Below, in pieces: positions 16,656 to 25,249 of a stretch of DNA of 64,000 nucleotides (its first letter is position 1; every line of letters begins with the position of its first letter). Source of the DNA: Streptomyces albospinus. GTDB taxonomy: Bacteria > Actinomycetota > Actinomycetes > Streptomycetales > Streptomycetaceae. The DNA is taken from the NCBI RefSeq assembly GCF_014648695.1, contig NZ_BMRP01000003.1, forward strand, positions 327,016-391,015. Reading direction: 5' to 3'. The translations under genes were made by a program, and so were the position numbers. Below the pieces are notes generated by a model. That model was not told the DNA's origin and made no database searches. It saw nothing but the letters and a program-made list of their open reading frames with translations.

Positions 16656-16890
16656 CACAGGAACCCGCCCTCCTCCAGCCGCCGCCCGGCACCCCCTTCC
16701 GTACGTACCCGGCAATCCGGACGTCGGATATCCCATGTCGCCAACGAATCTCTTCCCGCTCCCCCGCCGCGTCAAGGCGGAGCGCCCGATGCCTCATCGA
16801 GGCGGGCCGCCAACCCGACGGTGGTGGCTGATCGTTGACGGGGCGCCAGTGGGTCCTTAGGGTCCGGACGTCACCCCGAGAGGACGGACC

Positions 16891-18081
16891 ATGCGACGGC
16901 AGGACATCTCCGGACGGGCCCATGACCTCGTCCTGTACGGTGCGACCGGGTTCGCGGGCGCGCTCACCGCCGCATACCTGGCCAGGCACGCCCCCGACGA
17001 CTGCCGCTGGGCGCTCGCCGGACGCAGCACCGCCAAACTGGAGCGGCTGCGCGACCGGTTGGCCTCGGTCAACCCGGCCTGCGCCGGCCTCCCGCTCCTC
17101 CGGGCGGACAGCGCCGACCCCGGCTCGCTGCACGCCCTCGCCGCCGACACCAGGGTCCTGGCCACTACGGTCGGCCCCTATCTGCTCCACGGTGAGCCCC
17201 TGGTCGCGGCCTGCGCCGGGGCCGGCACGGACTATCTCGACCTCACCGGCGAGCCGGAGTTCATCGACCGCATGTATCTCCGCCACGACGCGACGGCCCG
17301 CGCCTCCGGGGCGCGCCTCGTCCACGCCTGCGGCTTCGACTCCGTCCCGCACGACCTGGGGGTGCGCTACACGGTGGGGCTGCTCCCCGAGGGAGTCCCG
17401 CTGCGCATCGACGGCTTCGTACGGACCAACGCCGCCTTCTCCGGCGGAACCCTCGCCTCCGCACTGACCGCCGTCTCCCGCCCGGCCGCCATGGCGCGGG
17501 CCGCCCGGGAACGCCGTCAGGTGGAACCGCGGCCCGCCGGCCGCACCGTACGCGCCCCGGTCGGACCGCCCCTCCGGAGCGCCGAAACCGGCACCTGGGG
17601 CATCCCGCTGCCGACCGTCGACCCGCAGATCGTCGCCCGCTCGGCCGCCGCCCTCGACCGCTACGGGCCCGACTTCCGCTACCGCCACTACGCGGCCGTG
17701 CGGCGGCTGCCGACCGCCGTGGGCGGGGTCCTGGGCGCCGGTGCGCTGTGCGCGCTGGCCCAGATGCCGCCCGCCCGCCGCTGGCTGTCGGGCCGTCTGG
17801 AACCGGGTGCCGGCCCCGGTGAGGAGCGGCGGGCACGCAGCTGGTTCCGGGTGCGTTTCGTCGCCTCGGGAGGCGGCGAGCAGCTGATCACCGAGGTCGC
17901 GGGCGGCGACCCCGGCTACGACGAGACGGCGAAGATACTCGCCGAGTCGGCGCTGAGCCTGGCCTTCGACGATCTCCCGGAGACCGCGGGACAGGTGACG
18001 ACCGCGGTCGCCATGGGTGAGGCGCTGACGCGCCGCCTCCAGGGCGCCGGCATCGGTTTCCGGGTGATCATCCGGGGGTAG
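16891..18081 (+). CDS. Saccharopine-dehydrogenase-fold / trans-acting enoyl reductase family protein
   Basis: 396 aa with an N-terminal NAD(P)-binding Rossmann motif (DLVLYGATGFAGALTAAYL). The features TVGPYLLHGEPLVAACAGAGTDYLDLTGE and HACGFDSVPHDLGV are hallmarks of the family containing mycobacterial Rv2953, a trans-acting enoyl reductase for phthiocerol lipids. GGAGCG-like GAGAGGACGG precedes ATG 16891. No polyketide synthase is adjacent, so a role in lipid reduction is only a family-level inference. It is divergent from the MFS gene across 235 nt. Confidence 0.82.
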   Translation: MRRQDISGRAHDLVLYGATGFAGALTAAYLARHAPDDCRWALAGRSTAKLERLRDRLASVNPACAGLPLLRADSADPGSLHALAADTRVLATTVGPYLLHGEPLVAACAGAGTDYLDLTGEPEFIDRMYLRHDATARASGARLVHACGFDSVPHDLGVRYTVGLLPEGVPLRIDGFVRTNAAFSGGTLASALTAVSRPAAMARAARERRQVEPRPAGRTVRAPVGPPLRSAETGTWGIPLPTVDPQIVARSAAALDRYGPDFRYRHYAAVRRLPTAVGGVLGAGALCALAQMPPARRWLSGRLEPGAGPGEERRARSWFRVRFVASGGGEQLITEVAGGDPGYDETAKILAESALSLAFDDLPETAGQVTTAVAMGEALTRRLQGAGIGFRVIIRG

Positions 18082-18096
18082 TGGGCGGCCGGGCCG

Positions 18097-18819
18097 TCAG
18101 ATGCCCGCGAGCGCCCGTCGGCACAGGGAGTCGGCGGCCCGGGTCGTCTCCGGAAGCCGGTAGGAGGTCGCCAGACGGAGCGTATGGGCGCATGCCCGGT
18201 CGAGATCGACCCGGTGCCCTACGGACACGAACACCGGCTTGACGCCCCGTTGGGTGCGCAGCGCACGTCCTACCTCCTCCGGCTCCCCCCTGGGCGTCCC
18301 GTCGTCCAGAAGGGGCGAGGTGTCGCCGCGCTCCGGCCCCGGAGGCACGTACCGGAAAGTGAAGGGGTTCTTGGCCACGCCGATGGTGGGCAGTCCGGTC
18401 AGCACTCCGAGGTGGCTGGCGAGACCGAACCGGCGCGGGTGCGCGAGCCCGTAGCCGTCGCAGACCACCAGGCCGGGCGTGCGGGCGAGGCGGGCGAGCG
18501 CGTCCAACACGGTGGGTATCTCACGGAAGGCGAGCAGCCCGGGGACGTACGGGAAGGAGACCGGGCCGACGGCGGTGGCCTCGTCGACGACCGCGAGCGT
18601 CCGTGCGTCGAGGGCGACGGCCGCCGCGGCGACCACATCGCGCGCGTCGTCGTAGGCGACGTCCACGCCGACCACGGTGCCCTCGAAACCCGGTTCCGGG
18701 CCGGGTTCGTCGAGCCGTACGTGGGCCCGCAACCGGTCCTGGACCGCGCGGGCCCGGGCTTCGTCCGCCGGCCAGTGCCGCAGCTCGTCGTCGCAGGAGA
18801 TGATTCCGGGAATGTCCAT
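18097..18819 (-). CDS. nfi: Endonuclease V (deoxyinosine 3' endonuclease)
   Basis: 240 aa DNA-repair nuclease that nicks one base 3' of deoxyinosine and other damage. Motifs in order: GVDVAYDD (first catalytic Asp), FPYVPGLLAFREIP (wedge with the PYIP-like turn), VCDGYGLAHPRRFGLASHLG, and GVAKNPF. ATG 18819 is chosen because nothing upstream is family-like; no clear ribosome site is present. It is convergent with the enoyl-reductase-like gene only 15 nt away and divergent from the YciI gene. Confidence 0.93.
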   Translation of the reverse strand: MDIPGIISCDDELRHWPADEARARAVQDRLRAHVRLDEPGPEPGFEGTVVGVDVAYDDARDVVAAAAVALDARTLAVVDEATAVGPVSFPYVPGLLAFREIPTVLDALARLARTPGLVVCDGYGLAHPRRFGLASHLGVLTGLPTIGVAKNPFTFRYVPPGPERGDTSPLLDDGTPRGEPEEVGRALRTQRGVKPVFVSVGHRVDLDRACAHTLRLATSYRLPETTRAADSLCRRALAGI

Positions 18820-18957
18820 GGTGACCGCAACGCTACCGAACCCCCAACAGGAGCGCAGGGCCGCTCCGCACCCTCGGCCATCCCCTCCGGCCTGCGCGTT
18901 TCCCCGCCCGGCAGGGCACGTCCGCGTCGCGCGCCCCCCGCCTCGTATATTGCAGGC

Positions 18958-19257
18958 ATGTTCGTACTGGAACTGACCTATACCGCGCCCGTCGAACGCG
19001 TCGACGCCGTCCTCCAGGACCACGTGGAGTGGCTGGACAAGGAGTACGCCGCCGGGCATTTCATCGCCTCCGGCCGCAAGAACCCGCGCAACGGGGGCGT
19101 GATCCTCGCCGCCGGGATCGACCGTGCGACCGTCGAGAAGATCACCGCCGTGGACCCCTTCGTCGTCGCCGGGGTCTGCGAGTACCGCATCACCGAGTTC
19201 ATCGCGACGAAGACCGCTCCTGCCCTGGAGGGCTACCGGGAGCAGCTGCCGTCCTGA
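18958..19257 (+). CDS. YciI-family protein
   Basis: 99 aa dimeric alpha-beta barrel. The family His/Asp pair appears in the segment DHVEWLDKEYAAGHFIASG, followed by GGVILAAG and DPFVVAGVCEYRITEF. Biochemical role is unsettled: some members act as dehydrochlorinase- or muconolactone-isomerase-like enzymes. TATATT at 18946-18951 ends 6 nt before ATG 18958 and there is no Shine-Dalgarno, so a leaderless mRNA is likely. Confidence 0.88.
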   Translation: MFVLELTYTAPVERVDAVLQDHVEWLDKEYAAGHFIASGRKNPRNGGVILAAGIDRATVEKITAVDPFVVAGVCEYRITEFIATKTAPALEGYREQLPS

Positions 19258-19281
19258 GACAACGCCCCGCCGCACACACCA

Positions 19282-19319
19282 CGGCCCGGGCCGCCGGTTC
19301 CCTCCGGCGGTCCGGGCCG
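19282..19319. terminator. Bidirectional hairpin terminator
   Basis: A 16-bp stem (15 Watson-Crick pairs plus one G-U) with the loop TTCCCT lies between the convergent YciI gene and the nucleotidyltransferase gene. Confidence 0.8.
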
Positions 19320-19336
19320 CGTGCCGAACGGGGCGA

Positions 19337-20251
19337 TCACGCCACCCGTCCGCCGTTGCGGATGCCCAGCAGCCCACCGATCTCGTCGTGCAGTCCGGCA
19401 GAGAATGCCGTGCCCCACCGGGCTGCCGCCTTCGACGCGAGCTCCCGGCTCCACTGCCAGCTCCGCCGCGCGGCGATCCGCACGTCCGCCTGGCGGGCGG
19501 GCGCGGTGGTCGCCGTGTACCGCTCGACGTCGCCCGCCGGAAGATCCGCTTCCAGCGCCCGGCCGGGCGTCAGCCAGTGCACGGTGGATCCGCGCAGCAG
19601 CCGGCAGAGCTGGAGCTGCTGCGGGGCGATGACGGTGTGCAGCAGCGCATGGGCACGGGCCGTCTCGCCGCGGGCCAGCACCTGGGCGAGCATCAGCGTC
19701 CAGTTGGTGAGCTCGTCGGTGAGCTGCTGGGCGGTGGTCACCGGGTCGGGCGGGCAGTGCTCGGCGAGCGTACGGGCGGCTGCGGTCAGCCGTCCGCTGC
19801 GGTCGAGCAGCACGGCCGCGTCGGGGTCGGGCAGGTGCACCACGCCACGCCACGTGGTGACCTCGGCGACCCCGGGCCTAGCCGCCTCGACATGGAATTC
19901 ACCGCGCATCAGGTCACCGAAGACCACGGCGAAAATGCCGTACATGTTGGTGTACGCCAGCTTCAACGGCGCCAGGCGGCCGACGAATTCCCGCCCGTCG
20001 AAGCCTTCTTCCTCCCCGTCGCGGACGAAGAGGTACGCCTCGATGTCCGAGTGCTCGTCGGCCTCCCCCAGCGTCCACGACCCGTACAGCAGCACGCCGT
20101 CCAGCCGCTGGTCGGCCTGCGCGGCCTCCCGCAGGCGCTCGATACGGCGGTCGAGGCGGCTGCCGCCACCCCGTTCGAGATCGGACACGGCACCGGACGG
20201 GCTGCCGGGGACGACTGGTGCGCAACGCGCGGCGGACGCGGAGAACGGCAT
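19337..20251 (-). CDS. Lincosamide nucleotidyltransferase-like protein (Lnu(B/F) family)
   Basis: 304 aa. The N-terminal nucleotidyltransferase core reads LLYGSWTLGEADEHSDIEAYLFV, with the GS motif and the metal-binding Asp...Asp/Glu pattern. Further similarity to Lnu(B)/Lnu(F) lies in KLAYTNMYGIFAVVFGDLMRGEFH and QLCRLLRGSTVHWLTPGRALEADLP. Such enzymes adenylylate clindamycin and lincomycin. AGGAG lies 8 nt before ATG 20251. About 25 N-terminal residues precede the conserved part. It could be intrinsic resistance, self-protection, or a homologue with another small-molecule target. Confidence 0.7.
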   Translation of the reverse strand: MPFSASAARCAPVVPGSPSGAVSDLERGGGSRLDRRIERLREAAQADQRLDGVLLYGSWTLGEADEHSDIEAYLFVRDGEEEGFDGREFVGRLAPLKLAYTNMYGIFAVVFGDLMRGEFHVEAARPGVAEVTTWRGVVHLPDPDAAVLLDRSGRLTAAARTLAEHCPPDPVTTAQQLTDELTNWTLMLAQVLARGETARAHALLHTVIAPQQLQLCRLLRGSTVHWLTPGRALEADLPAGDVERYTATTAPARQADVRIAARRSWQWSRELASKAAARWGTAFSAGLHDEIGGLLGIRNGGRVA

Positions 20252-20367
20252 GGTGATGACTCCTGAGCAGTTATGGGAGGGCAGGCGAACAGCACCCGGC
20301 GGCCATCGTCGGGCGGGAAACGTGTTGACTGTCCGTCAGCTCAGGAGAAGACGCCCATGCGGTCACC

Positions 20368-21837
20368 TCAGGGAGCCGAGGGGGACGACGCAGCCGGATT
20401 GTCGAGCGGTCCGGCACCGACCGGGCCGGGCGCGGAAGTGTCGGGCCAGCTCCCGCCGTTGCGCCAGTAATCCTGAATCTCCTCCAGCTGGCGCCCCTTG
20501 GTCTCGGGCGCGGTGAACGCGGCGAAGACGAGGGCGGCCAGCGCGAGCACCCCCAGGCCGGCGAAGGTCGCCGCGGCGCCCGCCTTGGCCATGAGGGAGG
20601 GGAAGAACTGGGCGATCAGCAGGTTGGCCACCAGGTCGGCGGTGAGCATCACCGATGCTCCCGTGGAGCGCAGTTGGGCGGGGAACGCCTCGCTCGCGTA
20701 GACCCAGATCAGCGACCCGAAGCCGAAGTTGAAGGCGGCGGTGAACAGGAGGATGGCGCCGAATCCCACCCACGTGGTGGTGCCGTGCAGATCTCCCGTG
20801 CTGAACACGACGGTCAGGACGGCGAGCATCACCGCCATCGTGCCGATCCCGCAGAGCAGCACCACCCGGCGGCCGAGGCGGTCGATGATGAGGATGGCGA
20901 GCACCGCCGCGGCCAGCGAGGCGAGTTCGACGAAGGACGGCAGCAGGAAATTCTGGCCGTTGCCGGTGAAGCCCATCTCCTCGAAGATCTGCGGGCTGTA
21001 GTACGTCACGGCGTTGATGCCGGTGATCTGGCAGAAGAAGCCGAGGCCGACGACGAAGAACGCGGCGCGGGCGTACGGCTTGCGCAGCATCGAGCGCACC
21101 GAGCCGCCGCTCTCCGCGGCGAGTGCGACCTGCACCGCGGCCACCTCCGCGCGCGGATCGACGTCCGGGTCGGTCGTCGCCATGACCTCGACGGCCCGTT
21201 CCGTGCGCCCCTTGAGGACGTACCACCGGGGCGTGTCCGGAAGGCGGAGCAGCGGAATCACCACGAGTGCCGCGGGAATCGCGGAGAGGCCGAGCATCCA
21301 GCGCCAGTGACCGCCGCCGGACAGGCCCCAGTTGACGAAATACGTGATCACGATGCCGACGACGGTCGCCACCTGATACGCGGCTACGGAGGCGCCCCGG
21401 ATACGGGCCGGGGTGGATTCGGCGACATAGAGCGGGGCGGCGACGATCGAGATGCCGATGGCGACGCCGAGCAGGAATCGGACCGCGTCGAGCGTCTCGA
21501 CATTGGGGGCGACGGCGGACAGCGCGACGAACACCGCGTACGAGCCGGCGACGATCAGCATCGCGGCCTTGCGGCCGAGCGCGTCGGCGAGCTTGCCGCC
21601 GATCAGCGCGCCGAGAATCGAACCGAACACAAGGACGCTGTTGACCAGCCCTTTTTCGGTCTCGGTGAGGTTGAAGTCCTTGCTCAGGAACACGAGGGCA
21701 CCGGAGATGCTGCCGGTGTCATAGCCGTAGATGACGCCTACGACGGCGCCGGTGAGCGCGAACAGCCGGCCGGTGCGGCGCGCGGTCGTGGACGACGGCT
21801 GCGGCGGGGGCGTCGCGGGGAGCGGGGCAGTGGACAT
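20368..21837 (-). CDS. MFS sugar porter (sugar:H+ symporter)
   Basis: 489 aa, 12 membrane helices. Sugar-porter signatures: GYDTGSISGAL, GGKLADALGRKAAM, PLYVAESTPARIRG (PESPR-like), QITGINAVTYYSPQIF, IDRLGRRVVLL, and APETKGRQLEEI at the C-terminus. It resembles XylE/GalP/IolT-type carriers. The divergent SIS isomerase and aldolase genes imply import of a sugar catabolised by them. The gene runs away from the shared 364-nt control region. Confidence 0.9.
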   Translation of the reverse strand: MSTAPLPATPPPQPSSTTARRTGRLFALTGAVVGVIYGYDTGSISGALVFLSKDFNLTETEKGLVNSVLVFGSILGALIGGKLADALGRKAAMLIVAGSYAVFVALSAVAPNVETLDAVRFLLGVAIGISIVAAPLYVAESTPARIRGASVAAYQVATVVGIVITYFVNWGLSGGGHWRWMLGLSAIPAALVVIPLLRLPDTPRWYVLKGRTERAVEVMATTDPDVDPRAEVAAVQVALAAESGGSVRSMLRKPYARAAFFVVGLGFFCQITGINAVTYYSPQIFEEMGFTGNGQNFLLPSFVELASLAAAVLAILIIDRLGRRVVLLCGIGTMAVMLAVLTVVFSTGDLHGTTTWVGFGAILLFTAAFNFGFGSLIWVYASEAFPAQLRSTGASVMLTADLVANLLIAQFFPSLMAKAGAAATFAGLGVLALAALVFAAFTAPETKGRQLEEIQDYWRNGGSWPDTSAPGPVGAGPLDNPAASSPSAP

Positions 21838-22201
21838 ACGGAGTCCTTATGTGCGGCGGAACGTCCTTGCTGCGTATCTGCGTAACTGCGTGACGGGTCT
21901 CGGGTGACTGCGTCACGGGCCGTGGACGGGACTGCATGACTGATCTCGCGAATATCAGCCACCTTTCACGCAGCTGTCAACAGACTATGCTCTGCTTTTC
22001 GCCATACCCAGTGCCGGCCCGCGCCCAACCCCTACGGCAAGGATCCGCCCCACAATGCGTGCTCCTCTCTGCTGCATCCACCCGCACGAGGGATGGATCA
22101 ACGCCGCGAGACTGCGTAGAGTCGATTGCAACGAACAGAAATCTTGCAGTTCAAAGCAGCACAGCCGACGCATCGATCACACGATCACGGGAGGGCATGC
22201 C
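21838..22201. promoter_or_regulatory. Divergent control region of the sugar locus
   Basis: 364 nt between the porter and the SIS gene. TTGCA occurs at 22126-22130 and 22144-22148, 18 nt apart and each followed by an A/C-rich GAAC or GTTC core, a layout that suits a DeoR-type repressor. TATGCT at 21986-21991 with TTCACG 15 nt upstream is a weak promoter candidate. Near the porter start, TGCGTA/TGCGTGAC/TGCGTCAC repeats occur (about 21868-21920). No gene is seen. Confidence 0.35.
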
Positions 22202-23107
22202 ATGAGCGAGACCTCGTACATGGAGCAGGAGCTGCGCAGCCAGCCGGAGACCTGGCGGGGGGCCGCGCGGATCGGCGCCGCCGGCGGCCCACTGCCCGCT
22301 GCCGGCCGGCGCGTGGCCGTCGTCGGGTGCGGGACCTCCTGGTTCATGGCCCAGTCGTATGCGGCACTGCGCGAGGGCGCCGGGCTGGGGGTGACGGACC
22401 CGTTCCCCGCCTCGGAGGCGTTCCTTGGCAGCGACCGCGACTACGACGCGGTGGTGGCCATCACGCGCTCGGGGACGACCACCGAGGTGCTCCGCGTGCT
22501 GGAAGCGGTCAAGGGGCGGATCCCGACGGTGACGATCATCGGCGATCCGGAGACGCCGGCGGTCACGCTCTCGGACGAGACGGTCGCGCTGCCCTTCGCC
22601 GACGAGCAGTCCGTCGTACAGACCCGCTTCGCGACCACCGCACTGACGCTGCTGCGCGCACACGTCGGCGAGGACGTCACCCGGGCGGTGCGCGACGCCG
22701 AGGAAGCACTCGCGGCGCCGATCGAGAAGGAGTGGGTGGACGCCGAGCAGTTCTCCTTCCTCGGCACGGGCTGGACGTACGGCCTGGCAAATGAGGCCGC
22801 GCTCAAGATGCGCGAGGCATCGCAGAGTTGGACGGAGTCCTATCCCGCGATGGAGTACCGCCACGGCCCGATCGCCATAGCTGCTCCGGGCCGGGTGACC
22901 TGGGTGTTCGGCCAGGCGCCGGAGGGGCTGGAGGCCGATGTGGCGCGGACCGGTGCACGCTTCGTGTGCCATGCGCGCGATCCGCTCGCCGACCTGGTGC
23001 TCGTGCAGCGACTGGCGCTCGAGCGGGCGCGCGCCCGCGGCCTGGACCCGGACAACCCGCGCAGCCTCACGCGCTCGGTGATGCTCCACGAACCGACCGC
23101 GTCCTAG
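22202..23107 (+). CDS. SIS-domain sugar isomerase/deaminase (AgaS/GlmS-isomerase like)
   Basis: 301 aa, two SIS domains. Seen: MEQELRSQPETWRGA (typical AgaS/GlmS-isomerase lead-in), GCGTSWFMAQSYAALRE, ITRSGTTTEVLRVLEAVKG (phosphosugar-binding SGTT), LGTGWTYGLANEAALKMREAS and EYRHGPIA with its catalytic-type Glu/His. Such proteins isomerise or deaminate phosphorylated amino sugars. GGGAGGG lies 6-7 nt before ATG 22202. It is 83 nt upstream of the aldolase and likely co-transcribed. Confidence 0.87.
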   Translation: MSETSYMEQELRSQPETWRGAARIGAAGGPLPAAGRRVAVVGCGTSWFMAQSYAALREGAGLGVTDPFPASEAFLGSDRDYDAVVAITRSGTTTEVLRVLEAVKGRIPTVTIIGDPETPAVTLSDETVALPFADEQSVVQTRFATTALTLLRAHVGEDVTRAVRDAEEALAAPIEKEWVDAEQFSFLGTGWTYGLANEAALKMREASQSWTESYPAMEYRHGPIAIAAPGRVTWVFGQAPEGLEADVARTGARFVCHARDPLADLVLVQRLALERARARGLDPDNPRSLTRSVMLHEPTAS

Positions 23108-23190
23108 CCCACCGCCCTCTCCCATACCCGCGTCCCCCTTCCCCTGCCCCCACCACCAACTCACCCCTTCCACAAGGGAGTCAGGACCCC

Positions 23191-24072
23191 ATGCCCCTAG
23201 TCCCCACCTCAGCCATCGTCGACGCCGCGCGTGAAGCGAGGGTCGGTGCCGCGGCTTTCAACGTCATCCATCTCGAAACCGCCGAGGCGCTCGTCACCGC
23301 CGCAGAGCGCACGGACATCCCTCTGATCCTCCAGATCAGCGAGAACTGCATCCGCTACCACGGCAGCCTGCTGCCCATCACCCGAGCCACGCTCGCCCTC
23401 GCCGAGCACTCCACCGCACGGATCGCGGTGCACCTCGACCACATCACCGATGCCGAACTGGTCCACCAGGGAGTCGCGGCCGGCGTGGGTTCGGTCATGG
23501 TGGACGCCTCGGCGCTGCCCTACGAGGAGAACGTCTCCGCGACGGCCGCGCTCACGGCCTGGTGCCACGACCGCGGCGTCTATGTCGAGGCGGAGCTCGG
23601 CAAGGTGGGCGGGAAGGACGGCGTGCACGCACCGGGCGTACGCACCGACCCCGACGAAGCCCTGTCCTTCGTCCGCGCCACCGGAGTGGACGCGCTCGCC
23701 GTCGCCGTCGGCTCCTCGCACGCCATGCACGAGCGCACCGCAGAACTGGACAAGGACCTGATCGCGGCGCTGCGCGCGACGCTGCCGGTGCCCTTGGTGC
23801 TGCACGGCTCGTCGGGCGTACCGGACGACGAACTGCGGCGCGCCATCGCCGCCGGAATGACGAAGATCAATATCTCCACGCACCTGGTCTCCGTCTTCAC
23901 CCACTCGATACGGCGCACCCTGGAAGCGGACCCGGCCCTCGTCGACTCCCGGAAGTACGTCAAGCCCGCCCGGGAAGCGGTCGCCCAGGAGGCCGCACGA
24001 CTGCTCGGAGTACTGGGTACTCCGGCGACGGTCCCCGGTCTGCGCACCGTCGAAGCAACCGCCCGGGGGTGA
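23191..24072 (+). CDS. Class II ketose-bisphosphate aldolase (KbaY/GatY/FbaA family)
   Basis: 293 aa zinc aldolase. Zinc ligands and active-site segments: AVHLDHITD (HxDH), VEAELGKVGGKDG, LHGSSGVPDDELRRAI (His ligand) and TKINISTHL. It would cleave a ketose 1,6-bisphosphate or related sugar to dihydroxyacetone phosphate and an aldehyde; the specificity (tagatose, fructose or another) is not readable. GGGAG/AGGA precede ATG 23191. It follows the SIS gene directly. Confidence 0.9.
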   Translation: MPLVPTSAIVDAAREARVGAAAFNVIHLETAEALVTAAERTDIPLILQISENCIRYHGSLLPITRATLALAEHSTARIAVHLDHITDAELVHQGVAAGVGSVMVDASALPYEENVSATAALTAWCHDRGVYVEAELGKVGGKDGVHAPGVRTDPDEALSFVRATGVDALAVAVGSSHAMHERTAELDKDLIAALRATLPVPLVLHGSSGVPDDELRRAIAAGMTKINISTHLVSVFTHSIRRTLEADPALVDSRKYVKPAREAVAQEAARLLGVLGTPATVPGLRTVEATARG

Positions 24073-24211
24073 GGCCCCAGAGTTTCGGAGAGTCGGAGAG
24101 CCCGAGGGAGTGAACAGAAGGAAGGGGTAAGGACAGGAAATCCGGCAGAAGGAAGTGAGCAACGGGGGTGACGGACGAGGGAGTTCGATCCGCTGCCGCG
24201 ACAATCAGCGC

Positions 24212-24918
24212 ATGGTCACGGCACGGCGCATCTACGCCTCATCCCCCGTCGTGGACGGACTGCCCCTGCTCAAGGAGCCCGGCTTCTGGGCAGCGCGCCT
24301 CGCGAATCTCTACGAAGGACTGCCGGCGGCGTCCTTCGGGGTGGATGCGGCGGACGCCGGCGCTCTGCTGGACACCCTCCACGACACATCCGCCTGGCCC
24401 GCTTTCAGCATCCCGCTGGCCGGAGGCCACAGCATCACCATCCACTACAACAACAGTGAGGAGTACAACTCCACGGACTTTTTCCTCAGCCACCCGGATT
24501 GGGCACACGACCTGGTACTCGCCAGCGACGACGAGGACCGCATCGGCCCCGGGCTGTGCTGGCCGGAGCTGGCCGCCCTGATCGACTCCCCGTCCGGGGC
24601 GATCGGGGTAACCGACCGGCACCCGCGACTGCTCCTGCTGCTTCCCGCCCTCGGCGACACCGACATGCCCGATGAAGCCATCGCCGTGGTGTCCGCGACG
24701 CTCGTGGCCCAGGGGCCCCCGCAGGATGCGAACCACTGGCCCAGAGCCTGCTCCAGGGGCACGCGGTGTGGGGAGCCGAGCCATGGTCGCTCGCCCCCGA
24801 CAGCGGCGGCTGGATCTGCGACGGCGAGCACAGCCCACGCCCATCGCCGCTCGGTGACCATCTGCCGGACGACCAGCGCGTGGCACTGGCTCGGTGCCTT
24901 TCCCCGGGCGCGGCATGA
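24212..24918 (+). pseudogene. Conserved hypothetical protein with a frameshift
   Basis: From ATG 24212 the frame encodes a good protein-like sequence (RIYASSPVVDGLPLLKEPGF, HYNNSEEYNSTDFFLSHPDW, GPGLCWPELAALID) as far as VSATLVAQG near 24714. It then turns Arg/Ser/Thr-rich. One frame over, the sequence resumes as APAGCEPLAQSLLQGHAVWG and EPWSLAPDSGGWICDGEHSP, ending at a TGA at 24916-24918. A single missing G in the GGGG/CCCCC run at 24712-24720 would join them into about 235 aa. I recognise no function. It is either a true mutation or a homopolymer sequencing error. Confidence 0.7.
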
Positions 24919-25249
24919 CGAGCGGCGTGTGGAGCAGAGCGAGGAAGGGCGGAGAGGCAAAAGGAAGGGTGGACAAGTGACGGGCACGGAGCGATCAGAA
25001 CGAGGAGCAACGGGAGCAACAGCAGCGACAGCAGCGACAGCAGCGACAGCAGCGACAGGAACAACGTGTGATGGGACCGCTGTACGGCAGGAGCGACGAG
25101 TGATGGATGAGGTGTTCCGTCCTGGCTCCGGCGGTGGGATCGGCGGTGCGATCGCATGGAGGCTGGGCTCGGGGACAGCCGGGGCGGTGGGCGCTATAGG
25201 CATCCCTCGGCGCGCACCGTGGTCGGTGGAAACGAATTAGGCTCGCGCC
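24919..25249. other. Gene-free interval with a 9-bp microsatellite
   Basis: 331 nt between the frameshifted gene and deoR. Purine-rich on the plus strand, it contains the AGCAGCGAC array and no believable coding frame. TAGGCT at 25238-25243 ends 6 nt before the deoR ATG and is a likely -10 element. Confidence 0.5.
25021..25056 (+). repeat. Four perfect copies of AGCAGCGAC
   Basis: Four tandem 9-bp units, flanked by degenerate AGCAAC copies upstream and AGG after. Non-coding position upstream of deoR; copy-number variation is possible. Confidence 0.9.

Noticed and set aside
25021..25056. CRISPR-like repetition
   Set aside because: Units are 9 bp, contiguous and without spacers; it is a microsatellite.
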